Both the position numbers and the translations under genes were made by a program. Below, piece by piece: positions 42,307 to 54,565 of a DNA stretch of 64,000 bases (position 1 is the first letter of the stretch; each line of letters starts with the position of its first letter). The DNA lies in assembly GCF_900112375.1 (NCBI RefSeq), contig NZ_FOLS01000020.1:1-64000 (forward strand). The letters are read 5' to 3'. A model generated the notes under the pieces. It was not told the origin of the DNA. It saw only the letters and a program-made list of their open reading frames with translations, and searched no databases. Source of the DNA: Pseudomonas citronellolis (GTDB lineage Bacteria > Pseudomonadota > Gammaproteobacteria > Pseudomonadales > Pseudomonadaceae).

Positions 42307-43647
42307 ATGGCCAAGAAGCTTTTCATTCAGACCCACGGCTGCCAGATGAACGAGTACGACAGCTCGCGCATGGCCGACCTGCTGGGCGAGGAGCATGCCC
42401 TGGAGTTGACCGAGAAGGCCGAAGAAGCCGACGTGATCCTCCTCAATACCTGCTCGATCCGCGAAAAGGCCCAGGAGAAGGTGTTCTCCGAACTGGGCGC
42501 CTGGCGGACTCTGAAGCAGCAGAAGCCGGAGCTGGTGATCGGCGTCGGCGGCTGCGTGGCCAGCCAGGAAGGCGCCGCCATCCGCGAGCGCGCGCCGTTC
42601 GTCGACGTGGTCTTCGGCCCGCAGACCCTGCACCGCCTGCCGGAAATGATCGACGCCGCGCGCACCACCCGCAAACCGCAGGTGGACGTGTCCTTCCCGG
42701 AGATCGAGAAGTTCGACCGCCTGCCCGAACCGCGCGTCGACGGCCCCACCGCCTTCGTCTCGGTGATGGAAGGCTGCAGCAAGTACTGCAGCTTCTGCGT
42801 GGTGCCCTACACCCGCGGCGAGGAAGTCAGCCGGCCGTTCGACGACGTGCTCGCCGAGGTCATCCACCTGGCCGAGAACGGCGTCAAGGAAGTCACCCTG
42901 CTGGGGCAGAACGTCAACGGCTTCCGCGGCGCCACCCACGACGGGCGCATCGCCGACTTCGCCGAGCTGCTGCGGGTGGTCGCCGAGGTCGACGGCATCG
43001 AACGCATCCGCTACACCACCTCGCACCCGCTGGAGTTCAGCGATGCGCTGATCGCCGCCCACGCCGAGCTGCCGCAGCTGGTGCCCTTCGTCCATTTGCC
43101 GGTGCAGTCCGGCTCGGACCGCGTGCTGGCCGCCATGAAACGCAACCACACCGCGCTGGAATACAAGTCGCGCATCCGCAAGCTCAAGGCCGCGGCGCCG
43201 GACATCTGCATCAGCTCGGACTTCATCGTCGGCTTCCCCGGCGAGACCGACAAGGACTTCGAACAGACCATGAAGCTGGTGGAAGAAGTCGGTTTCGACT
43301 ACTCCTTCGTCTTCATCTACAGCCAGCGCCCGGGTACCCCGGCGTCGGACCTGGTCGACGACACCCCGGACGAGGTGAAGAAGCAGCGCCTGATGATTCT
43401 CAACACGCGCCTGCAGCAGCAGGGCTTCGAGATCAGCCGACGCATGGTCGGCAGCGTGCAGCGCATCCTCGTCACCGACTACTCCAAGCGCGACCCGGGC
43501 CAGCTGCAGGGCCGCACGGCGAACAACCGCGTGGTCAACTTCGCCTGCGACAATCCGCGCCTGATCGGCCAGTTCGCCGAGGTGGAAATCTACGAGGCGC
43601 TGCCCAACTCGCTGCGCGGCCGCCTCATCGAGCCCACCCGTCACTGA
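42307..43647 (+). CDS. miaB: tRNA-2-methylthio-N6-dimethylallyladenosine synthase
   Basis: A 446-residue radical-SAM methylthiotransferase that completes ms2i6A37 in tRNAs. N-terminal cluster Cys12, Cys49 and Cys83; radical-SAM CxxxCxxC Cys157, Cys161 and Cys164 ([19 protein letters not shown]); C-terminal TRAM domain. The ATG at 42307 ([20 protein letters not shown]) is the family start; an in-frame TTG at 42283 would add 8 residues. No strong ribosome site is present. Confidence 0.94.
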   Translation: MAKKLFIQTHGCQMNEYDSSRMADLLGEEHALELTEKAEEADVILLNTCSIREKAQEKVFSELGAWRTLKQQKPELVIGVGGCVASQEGAAIRERAPFVDVVFGPQTLHRLPEMIDAARTTRKPQVDVSFPEIEKFDRLPEPRVDGPTAFVSVMEGCSKYCSFCVVPYTRGEEVSRPFDDVLAEVIHLAENGVKEVTLLGQNVNGFRGATHDGRIADFAELLRVVAEVDGIERIRYTTSHPLEFSDALIAAHAELPQLVPFVHLPVQSGSDRVLAAMKRNHTALEYKSRIRKLKAAAPDICISSDFIVGFPGETDKDFEQTMKLVEEVGFDYSFVFIYSQRPGTPASDLVDDTPDEVKKQRLMILNTRLQQQGFEISRRMVGSVQRILVTDYSKRDPGQLQGRTANNRVVNFACDNPRLIGQFAEVEIYEALPNSLRGRLIEPTRH

Positions 43648-43737
43648 AGTCCATCCCGGCGCCCGACTTTCCCACAGGGGCCGCCGGGGTTATTCTTCGG
43701 TCATCCCTAATTTCCCAACGGTCATACCGACAGCACC

Positions 43738-44754
43738 TTGAACGCCCCCCTGGATCTTCACCGCTTCACCCTGGAACCCTTCGACGCACGCAGCTTCGCC
43801 AATCTCTGCGGGCAGTTCGACGAGCACCTGCACCAGATCGAGAAACGCCTGGACATCGAGATCCGCAACCGCGGCAACCAGTTCGAACTGGTTGGCGAGG
43901 CCGCGCGCACCCAGGCCGCCGAGCACCTGCTGCAGCGCCTGTACCGCGAGGCACAGAGCGGCACCGAGCTGACCCCGGACATGGTCCACCTGTTCCTCCA
44001 GGAATCCGGCCTGGAAGACCTGGCCAGCGCCAGCGACGTGCCCAACATCACGCTGAAGACGCGCAAGGCGCACATCCGCCCGCGCGGCGCCAACCAGCAG
44101 CGCTATGTCAAGGCGATCCTCGACCACGACATCAACTTCGGCATCGGCCCGGCCGGCACCGGCAAGACCTACCTGGCGGTGGCCTGCGCCGTGGACGCCC
44201 TGGAGCGCGAGCAGATCCGCCGCATCCTGCTGGTGCGCCCGGCGGTGGAGGCCGGCGAGAAGCTCGGCTTCCTCCCCGGCGACCTGTCGCAGAAGATCGA
44301 CCCCTACCTGCGCCCGCTGTACGACGCCCTGTACGAGATGCTCGGCTTCGAGACCGTGGCCAAGCTGATCGAGCGCCAGGTGATCGAGGTCGCGCCGCTG
44401 GCCTACATGCGCGGGCGCACGCTGAACAACAGCTTCATCATCCTCGACGAGAGCCAGAACACCACCATCGAGCAGATGAAGATGTTCCTCACCCGCATCG
44501 GCTTCGGCTCCACTGCGGTGATCACCGGCGACATCACCCAGGTCGACCTGCCGCGCGGCACCCGCTCGGGCCTCAAGCACGTGATGGAAGTGCTGCACGA
44601 CGTACCGGGCATCAGCTTCACCCACTTCAAGCCCAAGGACGTGGTGCGCCACCCGCTGGTGCAACGCATCGTCGAAGCCTACGAACGCTTCGAGGCACGC
44701 CAGCCGGTGCGCCTGGACGGCGAACGCGCGCCCAGGGAAACCCGCGATGCTTGA
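43738..44754 (+). CDS. phoL: PhoH-like ATPase PhoL/YbeZ
   Basis: A 338-residue PhoH-family ATPase that works with YbeY in rRNA processing and quality control. N-terminal KH-like segment (about 1-100), Walker [12 protein letters not shown], Walker [12 protein letters not shown]. The first codon is TTG at 43738, giving [10 protein letters not shown]; no ATG is available near by. Its 3' end overlaps ybeY by 8 bp. Confidence 0.92.
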   Translation: MNAPLDLHRFTLEPFDARSFANLCGQFDEHLHQIEKRLDIEIRNRGNQFELVGEAARTQAAEHLLQRLYREAQSGTELTPDMVHLFLQESGLEDLASASDVPNITLKTRKAHIRPRGANQQRYVKAILDHDINFGIGPAGTGKTYLAVACAVDALEREQIRRILLVRPAVEAGEKLGFLPGDLSQKIDPYLRPLYDALYEMLGFETVAKLIERQVIEVAPLAYMRGRTLNNSFIILDESQNTTIEQMKMFLTRIGFGSTAVITGDITQVDLPRGTRSGLKHVMEVLHDVPGISFTHFKPKDVVRHPLVQRIVEAYERFEARQPVRLDGERAPRETRDA

Positions 44755-45208
44755 ACTCGACCTGCAGGTCGCCAGCCAAGCCGCCGACCTGCCCGCCGAG
44801 GCGCAGCTGCGCCGCTGGTGCGAGCTGGCCCTGCGCCAGCGCCAGGCCGACTCCGAGCTGACCATCCGCCTGGTGGACGAGGCCGAGGGCCGCGAGCTGA
44901 ACCGCACCTGGCGGCACAAGGACTACGCCACCAACGTGCTGTCCTTCCCCGCCGACGTACCCGACGAACTGCTGGACATACCGCTGCTGGGCGACCTGGT
45001 GATCTGCGTGCCGGTGGTCGAGCGCGAAGCCGCCGAACAGGGCAAGGAGCCGGCGGCGCACTGGGCCCACCTGGTGATCCACGGTTGCCTGCACCTGCTG
45101 GGCTACGACCATATCGAAGACGCCGAGGCCGAGGAAATGGAGGCCCTGGAACGGCAATTGCTGGCCGAACTGGGCTACCCCGACCCGTACGCGGCGGATG
45201 AAGAATAA
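44747..45208 (+). CDS. ybeY: Endoribonuclease YbeY
   Basis: A 153-residue zinc-dependent endoribonuclease for 16S rRNA 3'-end maturation and ribosome quality control. The zinc motif [15 protein letters not shown] (HxxxHxxxxxH) is complete. [16 protein letters not shown] is conserved. Overlaps phoL and precedes ybeX, the conserved proteobacterial order. Confidence 0.95.
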   Translation: MLELDLQVASQAADLPAEAQLRRWCELALRQRQADSELTIRLVDEAEGRELNRTWRHKDYATNVLSFPADVPDELLDIPLLGDLVICVPVVEREAAEQGKEPAAHWAHLVIHGCLHLLGYDHIEDAEAEEMEALERQLLAELGYPDPYAADEE

Positions 45209-45229
45209 AAGCCAACGAGCAAAGGAAAG

Positions 45230-46069
45230 ATGAGCGAAGACCGATCGAGCAACGGGCATAAGTCCTGGCTGGACAAGATCACCCAGGCTTTTGCCCATGA
45301 GCCGAGAAACCGCCAGGAGCTCCTCGAGCTGCTGCGCGACGCCCACGACAACAAGCTGCTGGACAGCGAGGCGCTGTCCATCGTCGAAGGCGCCATCCAG
45401 GTCGCCGACCTGCAGGTGCGCGACATCATGGTGCCGCGTTCGCAGATGATCAGCATCAAGGCCAGCCAGAGCCCGCGCGAGTTCCTCCCGGCGATCATCG
45501 ACGCGGCGCACTCGCGCTACCCGGTGGTGGGCGAGAGCCTCGACGACGTGATGGGCGTGCTGCTGGCCAAGGACCTGCTGCCGCTGATCCTCCACGACGG
45601 CAGCCACGCCTTCAACATCAAGGACCTGCTGCGCCCGGCCACCTTCGTGCCCGAGTCCAAGCGCCTCAACGTGCTGCTGCGCGAATTCCGCGCCAACCAC
45701 AACCACATGGCCATCGTCATCGACGAGTACGGCGGCGTGGCGGGCCTGGTGACCATCGAGGACGTGCTGGAGCAGATCGTCGGCGACATCGAGGACGAGC
45801 ACGACGTCGAGGAAGACAGCTACATCAAGCCGCTGCCCAGCGGCGACTTCATCGTCAAGGCGCTGACCCCGGTGGAAGCCTTCAACGATTTCTTCGGCGC
45901 GGAATTCTCCGACGAGGAATTCGACACCGTCGGCGGCCTGGTGATGAGCGCCTTCGGCCACCTGCCCAAGCGCAACGAGACCACCGAGCTGGGCGGTTTC
46001 CGCTTCCGCGTGCTCAACGCCGACAGCCGCCGCCTGCACCTGCTGCGCCTGACGCCGCTGCGCGACTGA
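45230..46069 (+). CDS. ybeX: YbeX/CorC: CBS-domain and CorC-HlyC protein
   Basis: A 279-residue cytoplasmic protein with two CBS domains (about residues 68-185; RDIMVPRSQMISI opens the first) and a C-terminal CorC/HlyC domain (about 200-279; GDFIVKALTPVEAFNDFFGA). Linked to magnesium homeostasis and ribosome assembly in E. coli. AAAGGAAAG precedes ATG 45230. Confidence 0.92.
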   Translation: MSEDRSSNGHKSWLDKITQAFAHEPRNRQELLELLRDAHDNKLLDSEALSIVEGAIQVADLQVRDIMVPRSQMISIKASQSPREFLPAIIDAAHSRYPVVGESLDDVMGVLLAKDLLPLILHDGSHAFNIKDLLRPATFVPESKRLNVLLREFRANHNHMAIVIDEYGGVAGLVTIEDVLEQIVGDIEDEHDVEEDSYIKPLPSGDFIVKALTPVEAFNDFFGAEFSDEEFDTVGGLVMSAFGHLPKRNETTELGGFRFRVLNADSRRLHLLRLTPLRD

Positions 46070-46096
46070 GGCGGGCCTGCCGCTCCCACACCCCTC

Positions 46097-46228
46097 TGTA
46101 GGAGCGCGCCCTGCGCGCGAATCGCGGGCAGGGCCCGCTCCTACAGCTCCAGCGTAGGATGGGTTGAGCGAAGCGATACCCATCACCATGGTCCGATGGG
46201 TTTCGCAGGCTCAACCCACCCTACGAAG
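46097..46228. repeat. REP-type repeats between ybeX and lnt
   Basis: The gene-free stretch 46070-46389 holds the 49-bp GTAGGAGCGCGCCCTG element (46097-46145), the GTAGGATGGGTTGAGCGAAG element (46154-46187) and an inverted, diverged copy of the latter (46194-46228). From 46229 to 46389 only the upstream region of lnt remains. Confidence 0.8.
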
Positions 46229-46389
46229 AGCGCCTCCCGCCGCGGACAAGCTCCGCGCCTACGGGGCATTCTGACATCCTGCAACACAGCGTCGCAGACG
46301 CCTCGTGGCTTTTCGCCCTCGTCCCCATAGCCGACCGTTCGTCTCTCCATTACTCTTGCGCATCGCCAAATCGCTTCCAAGGAATACCG

Positions 46390-47922
46390 ATGCGCTGGAT
46401 CACCCGTCCCGGCTGGCCGGGCCATCTGCTGGCCCTCGCCGCCGGCGCCATCACCCCACTGGCCCTGGCCCCCTACGGCATCTGGCCGCTGGCGCTGCTT
46501 TCCGTCGCCCTGTTCTACCTCGGGCTGCGTGGCGTCACCCCGGGCTCGGCGCTGTGGCGCGGCTGGTGGTACGGCTTCGGCGCCTTCCTCGCCGGCACCG
46601 GCTGGATCTACTACAGCATCCACGACTTCGGCGGCGCCTCGCCGGCCCTGGCCGGCTTCCTGGTGGTCGGCTTCAGCGCCGGCGTAGCCTTCTTCTTCGG
46701 CCTGCCGGCCTGGGCCTGGGCGCGCCTGCTGCGGCGCAACAATGCACCGGTCAGCGACGCCCTGGCCTTCGCCGCGCTGTGGCTGGGCCTGGAGGTGTTC
46801 CGCAGTTGGTTCCTCACCGGCTTCCCCTGGCTCTTCACCGGCTACAGCCAGCTGCAGGGCCCCCTGGCCGGCCTGGCCCCGATCGGCGGCGTGTGGCTGA
46901 TCTCCTTCAGCATCGCCCTGTGCGCCGCGCTGCTGATCAACCTGCCGCAGCTGACCTTCCGCCCGGCGCAACTGGTCGTCGGCCTGGTCCTGCTGCTCGC
47001 GCCGTGGATCGCCGGCCTCGTCCTCAAGGGCCACGCCTGGACCGCCCCCGCCGGCGCGCCGCTGACCGTCGCCGCCATCCAGGGCAACATCGCCCAGGAA
47101 ATGAAGTGGGACCCCAAGCACGTCACCGCGCAACTGGAGCTGTACCGCGACCTCAGCGCCGAACAGCATGACGTCGACCTGATCGTCCTGCCAGAAACCG
47201 CCGTGCCGCTGCTCAAGGACCAGGCCGGCGGCTACCTGGGCATGCTCGACGAGATGGCCAGGCAGAAGCGTGCCGCGCTCATCACCGGCGTGCCCATGCG
47301 CCAGCGCGACGCCGACGGCGTGCACTACTACAACGGCATCACCGTGGTCGGCGACGGCAGCGGCGACTACCTCAAGCAGAAGCTGGTGCCCTTCGGCGAA
47401 TACGTGCCGCTGCAGGACCTGCTGCGCGGCCTGATCACCTTCTTCGACCTGCCCATGTCCGACTTCGCCCGCGGCCCCGCCGACCAGGCGCTGCTCAAGG
47501 CCAAGGGCTACGCCATCGCGCCGTACATCTGCTACGAAGTGGTCTATCCGGAATTCGCCGCCGGCCTGGCGGCGCAGAGCCAGCTGCTGCTGACCATCAG
47601 CAACGACGCCTGGTTCGGCACCTCCATCGGCCCGCTGCAGCACCTGCAGATGGCGCAGATGCGCGCCCTGGAGGCCGGGCGCTGGATGGTCCGCGGCACC
47701 AACAACGGCGTCACCGCGCTGATCGACCCGCAGGGCCGCATCGCCCACGAGATCCCGCAGTTCCAGCAGGGCGTGCTGCGCGGCGAGGTCACCCCGATGC
47801 AGGGCCTGACGCCCTACCTGAAATGGCGCCTGTGGCCGCTGGGCGCCCTGGCGGTGATCCTGTCGCTCTGGGCCGTGGTGCGCCGCCAGGCCGCGCCCGA
47901 GCAGCGCCGGATGTTCGGCTGA
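46390..47922 (+). CDS. lnt: Apolipoprotein N-acyltransferase
   Basis: A 510-residue inner-membrane enzyme adding the third acyl chain to lipoproteins. About six to eight membrane helices (residues 10-210 and one near the C-terminus) enclose a nitrilase-like domain (about 220-490) with catalytic triad Glu269 (VLPETAVP), Lys331 (KQKLVPFGEY) and Cys381 (YICYEVVYPEF). It follows ybeX, the conserved arrangement, though a repeat cluster separates them. Confidence 0.95.
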   Translation: MRWITRPGWPGHLLALAAGAITPLALAPYGIWPLALLSVALFYLGLRGVTPGSALWRGWWYGFGAFLAGTGWIYYSIHDFGGASPALAGFLVVGFSAGVAFFFGLPAWAWARLLRRNNAPVSDALAFAALWLGLEVFRSWFLTGFPWLFTGYSQLQGPLAGLAPIGGVWLISFSIALCAALLINLPQLTFRPAQLVVGLVLLLAPWIAGLVLKGHAWTAPAGAPLTVAAIQGNIAQEMKWDPKHVTAQLELYRDLSAEQHDVDLIVLPETAVPLLKDQAGGYLGMLDEMARQKRAALITGVPMRQRDADGVHYYNGITVVGDGSGDYLKQKLVPFGEYVPLQDLLRGLITFFDLPMSDFARGPADQALLKAKGYAIAPYICYEVVYPEFAAGLAAQSQLLLTISNDAWFGTSIGPLQHLQMAQMRALEAGRWMVRGTNNGVTALIDPQGRIAHEIPQFQQGVLRGEVTPMQGLTPYLKWRLWPLGALAVILSLWAVVRRQAAPEQRRMFG

Positions 47923-47929
47923 GCGTAGG

Positions 47930-48256
47930 GCGTACAACCGTTCGCGGTTGTACGCCGAGGTTGAGTTCAACAGCGGCTCCGTGCTCGACACCGAGCGGAA
48001 TGCAGCCAAGGTCAGGCGGCGGATAACCGCGAACGGTTATCCGCCTACGCTGCCCCACCCACATCGTTCCCCTGTAGGAGCGCGCCCTGCGCGCGAATCG
48101 CGGGCAGGGCCCGCTCCTACTGCGCCGAGGTGCTCTTCGTAGGAGCGAGCTTGCTCGCGAACCGCATGGCACCGCGTTTGTTCGCGAGCAAGCTCGCTCC
48201 TACGAGAAGCCATGCTCGCCGGGAACGTAGGAGCGGATTCATCCGCGATAGCCAGC
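47930..48256. repeat. Dense repeat cluster downstream of lnt
   Basis: The stretch 47923-48268 has no gene. It holds two tetraloop hairpins (47930-47955 with TTCG, 48018-48045 with CGAA), a GTAGGAGCGCGCCCTG element (48073-48120), an inverted GAGCTTGCTC REP pair (48139-48162 and 48180-48204) and a shorter GTAGGAGCGGATTCATCCGC unit (about 48226-48256). A further element continues into the ydcF-like gene. Confidence 0.85.
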
Positions 48257-48268
48257 CACGCGCCATTC

Positions 48269-49087
48269 CTACTGTAGGAGCGCGCCCTGCGCGCGAATCG
48301 CGGACAAGGTCCGCGATGCATCCCCGCAGCGATAGAACAACCGGTACCCCAGCAACCCCAGCGCCTCGTTGAGCAACTGGTTGCTCTGCCAGAACGCCTT
48401 GGCCTCCGGCAGCCAGCCGCCGAACGGGCGGGCGTTGTCCACGCCGATGAAGCCCATCGGCGCCGGCACCACCTCCAGGCCGTTGGCCTCGAAACTCCAG
48501 ACCGCACGCGGCATGTGCTGCGCCTGGGTGACCAGCACCACGCGGCGCACGCCGGCCTGGCGGAGGATTTCCGCGCTCATGGTGGCGTTCTCCCAGGTGG
48601 TACGGCTGCGCCCTTCCTGCCAGCGCACGCTCACCCCATAGTCGTCCGCCAGGCTGGTGGCCATGATCTGCGCCTCGCTGGGCGGCGTGCCGTAGTGCAG
48701 GCCGCCGGAAGTCAGCAGCGGCAGACCGCTGGCCTTGGCCAGGCGCGCGGCGTAGCGCAGCCGCTCGCGGGCCATCAGGCCGGGCTGGTCGTCGCCCCAG
48801 GCCGGGTCGCCGCGCTCGCGGCCCGCGCCGAGGATGACGATGGCCTCGGCGCGCTGCGCCAGCCCTGCCCATTCACTACGGGCCAGGGGCGGCTGGCGCT
48901 CCAGCAGGCGCGCGCCCCACTCCACCGTCAGCGGCAGGCTGAGCAGCCAGAAGCCGGCGAACCCGGCGACGAAGCAGGCCAGCGCCAGCCTCGGCCGGCG
49001 GCGGCGCAGGACGAAGCCCAGCAACAGGAGGATGAGCAGGATGCCCGGCGGCATCAGGATCTGCTTGATGAGATAGCGCAACGGCAT
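48269..49087 (-). CDS. YdcF/ElyC-like DUF218 protein, C-terminus encoded by a REP element
   Basis: A 272-residue inner-membrane protein with two N-terminal helices (about 8-28 and 33-55) and a DUF218 domain (AEAIVILGAGRERGDPAWGD, LTSGGLHYGTPPSEAQIM, SRTTWENATMSAEIL, VLVTQAQHMPRAVWSFEANG). Such proteins (ElyC/YdcF) are linked to envelope integrity and polyprenyl-carrier metabolism. The last about 16 residues (ASRTLSAIRAQGALLQ) are the translation of the repeat at 48273-48320, so the ancestral stop was probably nearby at LFYR and was lost by repeat insertion. Confidence 0.85.
   Translation of the reverse strand: MPLRYLIKQILMPPGILLILLLLGFVLRRRRPRLALACFVAGFAGFWLLSLPLTVEWGARLLERQPPLARSEWAGLAQRAEAIVILGAGRERGDPAWGDDQPGLMARERLRYAARLAKASGLPLLTSGGLHYGTPPSEAQIMATSLADDYGVSVRWQEGRSRTTWENATMSAEILRQAGVRRVVLVTQAQHMPRAVWSFEANGLEVVPAPMGFIGVDNARPFGGWLPEAKAFWQSNQLLNEALGLLGYRLFYRCGDASRTLSAIRAQGALLQ
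48273..48320. repeat. REP-type element overlapping the ydcF-like 3' end
   Basis: GTAGGAGCGCGCCCTGCGCG at 48274-48293 and its continuation to about 48320 match the elements at 27974, 46097, 48073 and 54386. It lies inside the open reading frame of the minus-strand gene and supplies its last codons and near-stop region. Confidence 0.8.
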
Positions 49088-49137
49088 CGGCGGCTCCTTT
49101 CATGGAGCGCCACAGCCTAGCGGATGAACGCGCGGAA

Positions 49138-49566
49138 TCAACGCCCGCGGGAGCCGCGGAACAACTGCGAACCACAGGAAGCGCAGGGCATCACCCCGTG
49201 CTGGCGGTTGTACACCACCGGCGTGCCGCACAGCGCGCAGAGCAATTGCAGGTGACGGTGGGACGGGCGCGTCTTGCCGGCGCTGCCGCCCAGGCGCGCC
49301 CGCGTGGAGCGGGCGGGAGCGTGCTCGATCAGCGCCAGTTCCTCGGCGGCGGCATGCCAGCCGCGCAGCCAGTTGACGTCCTGGTCGAGGTAGGCGCGGA
49401 TCAGCTGCATCTCGGCGCTGCTCAGGCCGCGCAGCTCCAACTCCTCGGGATGCTCATCGCGCAGGCGTTCCGCGGTCTCGGCCTCGTCCAGGGCCAGTTC
49501 AAGTCGATGCAACAACCGCTCATAAAGACCGGGACCCGACAAACTTGCACGATGCAGCTCAGCCAT
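49138..49566 (-). CDS. YbeL-like zinc-ribbon protein
   Basis: A 142-residue protein with a helical N-terminal half (YERLLHRLELALDEAETAER) and a C-terminal zinc ribbon (CALCGTPVVYNRQHGVMPCA with SCGS). This fits the YbeL/DUF1451-type family, also found beside leuS in E. coli. Function unknown. It is divergent from leuS; the ydcF-like gene follows after 50 bp. Confidence 0.8.
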   Translation of the reverse strand: MAELHRASLSGPGLYERLLHRLELALDEAETAERLRDEHPEELELRGLSSAEMQLIRAYLDQDVNWLRGWHAAAEELALIEHAPARSTRARLGGSAGKTRPSHRHLQLLCALCGTPVVYNRQHGVMPCASCGSQLFRGSRGR

Positions 49567-49614
49567 CAGTCACCTCAAGCAGGCGGAAACCTCCCGCCCT
49601 CAGGCCAAGCTTAG

Positions 49615-52425
<2,811 letters not shown>

Positions 52426-52487
52426 TGGCATTCGCCCGCGGCGCCTTGCCGCGGGCAACCCGGATCAACAGGAGTGAGGGAAGCTTG

Positions 52488-53102
52488 ATGAAACGTATCC
52501 TGACCGGCATCGCGCTGATCGGCCTGACCACCGTGCTGGCCGCCTGCGGTTTCCACCTGCGCGGCCTGGGCGATACGAACTTCGCGCTCAAGGAAGTCGA
52601 CCTGAGCGCGCGCAACGCCTATGGCGACACCGTCAAGGACCTGCAGCGCCTGCTGGAGAACAGCGGCGTGAAAGTGACCAAGGGCGCGCCCTACCACCTG
52701 TTCCTCGCCCGCGAGGCCGAGACCCAGCGCACCGCCAGCTACAGCAGCTCGGCGCGCAGTGCCGAGTACGAGCTGACCACCACGGTCGACTACGAAGTGC
52801 GCGGCGCCGACAACCTGCTGCTGATGACCGACAAGGTCGAAGTGCAGAAGGTCTACCTGCACGACGAGAACAACCTGATCGGCTCCGACCAGGAAGCGGC
52901 CCAGCTGCGCAAGGAAATGCGCCGCGACCTGGTGCAGCAGCTCTCCCTGCGCCTGCAGATGCTCACCCCGGCCCGCCTGGAATACCTGCAGCAGCAGGCC
53001 GAAGCCAAGGCCAAGGCCGAAGCCGACGCGCTCAAGGCCGCGGACGAGGCGGCCAGGCAGCAGCCGCAGCAATCGCCGATCGAACTGCCGAAGGCGCAGT
53101 AA
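52488..53102 (+). CDS. lptE: LPS-assembly lipoprotein LptE
   Basis: A 204-residue outer-membrane lipoprotein that plugs LptD for LPS insertion. Signal peptide with lipobox LAAC and lipidated Cys20; mature start CGFHLRG is a family signature. The C-terminal about 40 residues are a charged Ala/Glu/Lys/Gln helix and Pro/Gln tail. Order leuS-lptE-holA is conserved in gamma-proteobacteria. GGAGTGAGGG upstream. Confidence 0.93.
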   Translation: MKRILTGIALIGLTTVLAACGFHLRGLGDTNFALKEVDLSARNAYGDTVKDLQRLLENSGVKVTKGAPYHLFLAREAETQRTASYSSSARSAEYELTTTVDYEVRGADNLLLMTDKVEVQKVYLHDENNLIGSDQEAAQLRKEMRRDLVQQLSLRLQMLTPARLEYLQQQAEAKAKAEADALKAADEAARQQPQQSPIELPKAQ

Positions 53103-53112
53103 GAGGACCAGG

Positions 53113-53133
53113 GGGCCGGCCATGCCGGCCCCA
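53113..53133 (+). promoter_or_regulatory. Hairpin directly upstream of holA
   Basis: Perfect 9-bp stem GGGGCCGGC/GCCGGCCCC with a CAT loop, ending 8 bp before the holA ATG. No Shine-Dalgarno sequence lies between hairpin and start, so holA translation initiation may be kept low or rely on coupling. AGTACTTTC after it is too T-poor for a convincing terminator. Confidence 0.5.
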
Positions 53134-53141
53134 GTACTTTC

Positions 53142-54179
53142 ATGAAGCTCAATCCCGCCCAACTCGCCAAGCACCTGCAGGGCAACCTGGCCCCCGTCTA
53201 CGTGGTCAGCGGCGACGAACCGCTGCTCTGCCAGGAAGCCTGCGACGCCATCCGCGCCGCCTGCCGCCAGCGTGATTTCAGCGAACGCCAGGTGTTCAAC
53301 GCCGAGGCCAACTTCGATTGGGGCCTGCTGCTGGAAGCCGGCGCCAGCCTCTCGCTGTTCGCCGAAAAGCGCCTGCTGGAGCTGCGCCTGCCCTCCGGCA
53401 AGCCCGGCGACAAGGGCGCCGCCGCCCTCCAGGAATACCTGCAGCGCCCGCCGGAAGACACGGTGCTGCTGGTCACCCTGCCCAAGCTCGACGGCGCCAC
53501 CCAGAAGACCAAGTGGGCCAAGGCGCTGATCGACGGCGAGGCCGCGCAGTTCATCCAGATCTGGCCGGTGGACGTGCACCAGCTGCCGCAGTGGATCCGC
53601 CAGCGCCTGTCCCAGGCCGGCCTCGCCGCCAGCCAGGACGCGGTGGACCTGATCGCCGCGCGGGTGGAAGGCAACCTGCTGGCCGCCGCGCAGGAGATCG
53701 AGAAACTCAAGCTGCTGGCCGACGGCAACCAGCTCGACGCCGCCACCGTGCAGGCGGCGGTGGCCGACAGCGCGCGCTTCGACGTGTTCGGCCTGATCGA
53801 CGCGGCCCTGGCCGGCGAAGCCGCGCACAGCCTGCGCATGCTCGAAGGCCTGCGCGGCGAGGGCGTGGAGCCGCCGGTGATCCTCTGGGCCCTGGCCCGG
53901 GAAATCCGCCAACTGGCCGGCATCGCCCAGCAGTTCGGCCAGGGCGTGCCCCTGGACAAGGCCTTCGCCCAGTGCCGCCCACCGGTGTGGGACAAGCGTC
54001 GCCCCCTGCTCACCCGCGCCCTGCAGCGCCACAGCGGCAACCGCTGGAACCAACTGTTGCAGGACGCCCAGCTGATCGACGCGCAGATCAAGGGCCAGGC
54101 CCAGGGCGACGCCTGGAACGGCCTGGCGCGCCTGGCGCTGCTGTTGGCCGGCCAGCGTTTGCCGCTGCCGCCGGGCTGA
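53142..54179 (+). CDS. holA: DNA polymerase III delta subunit
   Basis: A 345-residue clamp-loader subunit that opens the beta sliding clamp. N-terminal AAA-like domain: MKLNPAQLAKHLQGNLAPVY, VVSGDEPLLCQEACDAIRAA, with clamp-binding region LLEAGASLSLFAEKRLLELR. The remaining helical domains (VDLIAARVEGNLLAAAQEIE) match HolA. Third gene of leuS-lptE-holA. Confidence 0.94.
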   Translation: MKLNPAQLAKHLQGNLAPVYVVSGDEPLLCQEACDAIRAACRQRDFSERQVFNAEANFDWGLLLEAGASLSLFAEKRLLELRLPSGKPGDKGAAALQEYLQRPPEDTVLLVTLPKLDGATQKTKWAKALIDGEAAQFIQIWPVDVHQLPQWIRQRLSQAGLAASQDAVDLIAARVEGNLLAAAQEIEKLKLLADGNQLDAATVQAAVADSARFDVFGLIDAALAGEAAHSLRMLEGLRGEGVEPPVILWALAREIRQLAGIAQQFGQGVPLDKAFAQCRPPVWDKRRPLLTRALQRHSGNRWNQLLQDAQLIDAQIKGQAQGDAWNGLARLALLLAGQRLPLPPG

Positions 54180-54194
54180 TCTCCCCTGCCGTCT

Positions 54195-54433
54195 CCCTGC
54201 GCGCGAATCGCGGATAAATCCGCTCCTACAGACCCAGGTGATGGGTATCGCTTCGCTCAACCCATCCTACGGGGTGTCGGGTTTGCCGGAGCCGTAGGAG
54301 CGGACCTTGTCCGCGATGGCCGGACGTACCGGCGCGATTCGCGGATGAGATCCGCTCCTACGCTGCTCACCCGCGCCGTTCCCAGGTAGGAGCGCGCCCT
54401 GCGCGCGAATCGCGGGCAGGGCCCGCTCCTACA
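54195..54433. repeat. REP-type repeat cluster downstream of holA
   Basis: The gene-free stretch 54180-54565 holds a partial CGCGCGAATCGCGGATAAAT unit (54195-54231), an inverted GGGTTGAGCG-type element (54238-54271), a REPIN-like pair with GTAGGAGCGGACCTTGTCCG and its inverse (54293-54361) and a GTAGGAGCGCGCCCTG element (54386-54433). From 54434 to 54565 lies the presumed promoter region of hyuB. Confidence 0.8.
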
Positions 54434-54565
54434 GGTTGATGCCGGAAAGCCCCCGTTCGGCACCTGTGCACTGCACGACAAGAACCACTGCGCTGCCGCG
54501 CAATACGCCCGGCCGGCGCCTCCCTATCGTCGCCCCATCGACCCGCCGATAAGGAGAACAAAGCG

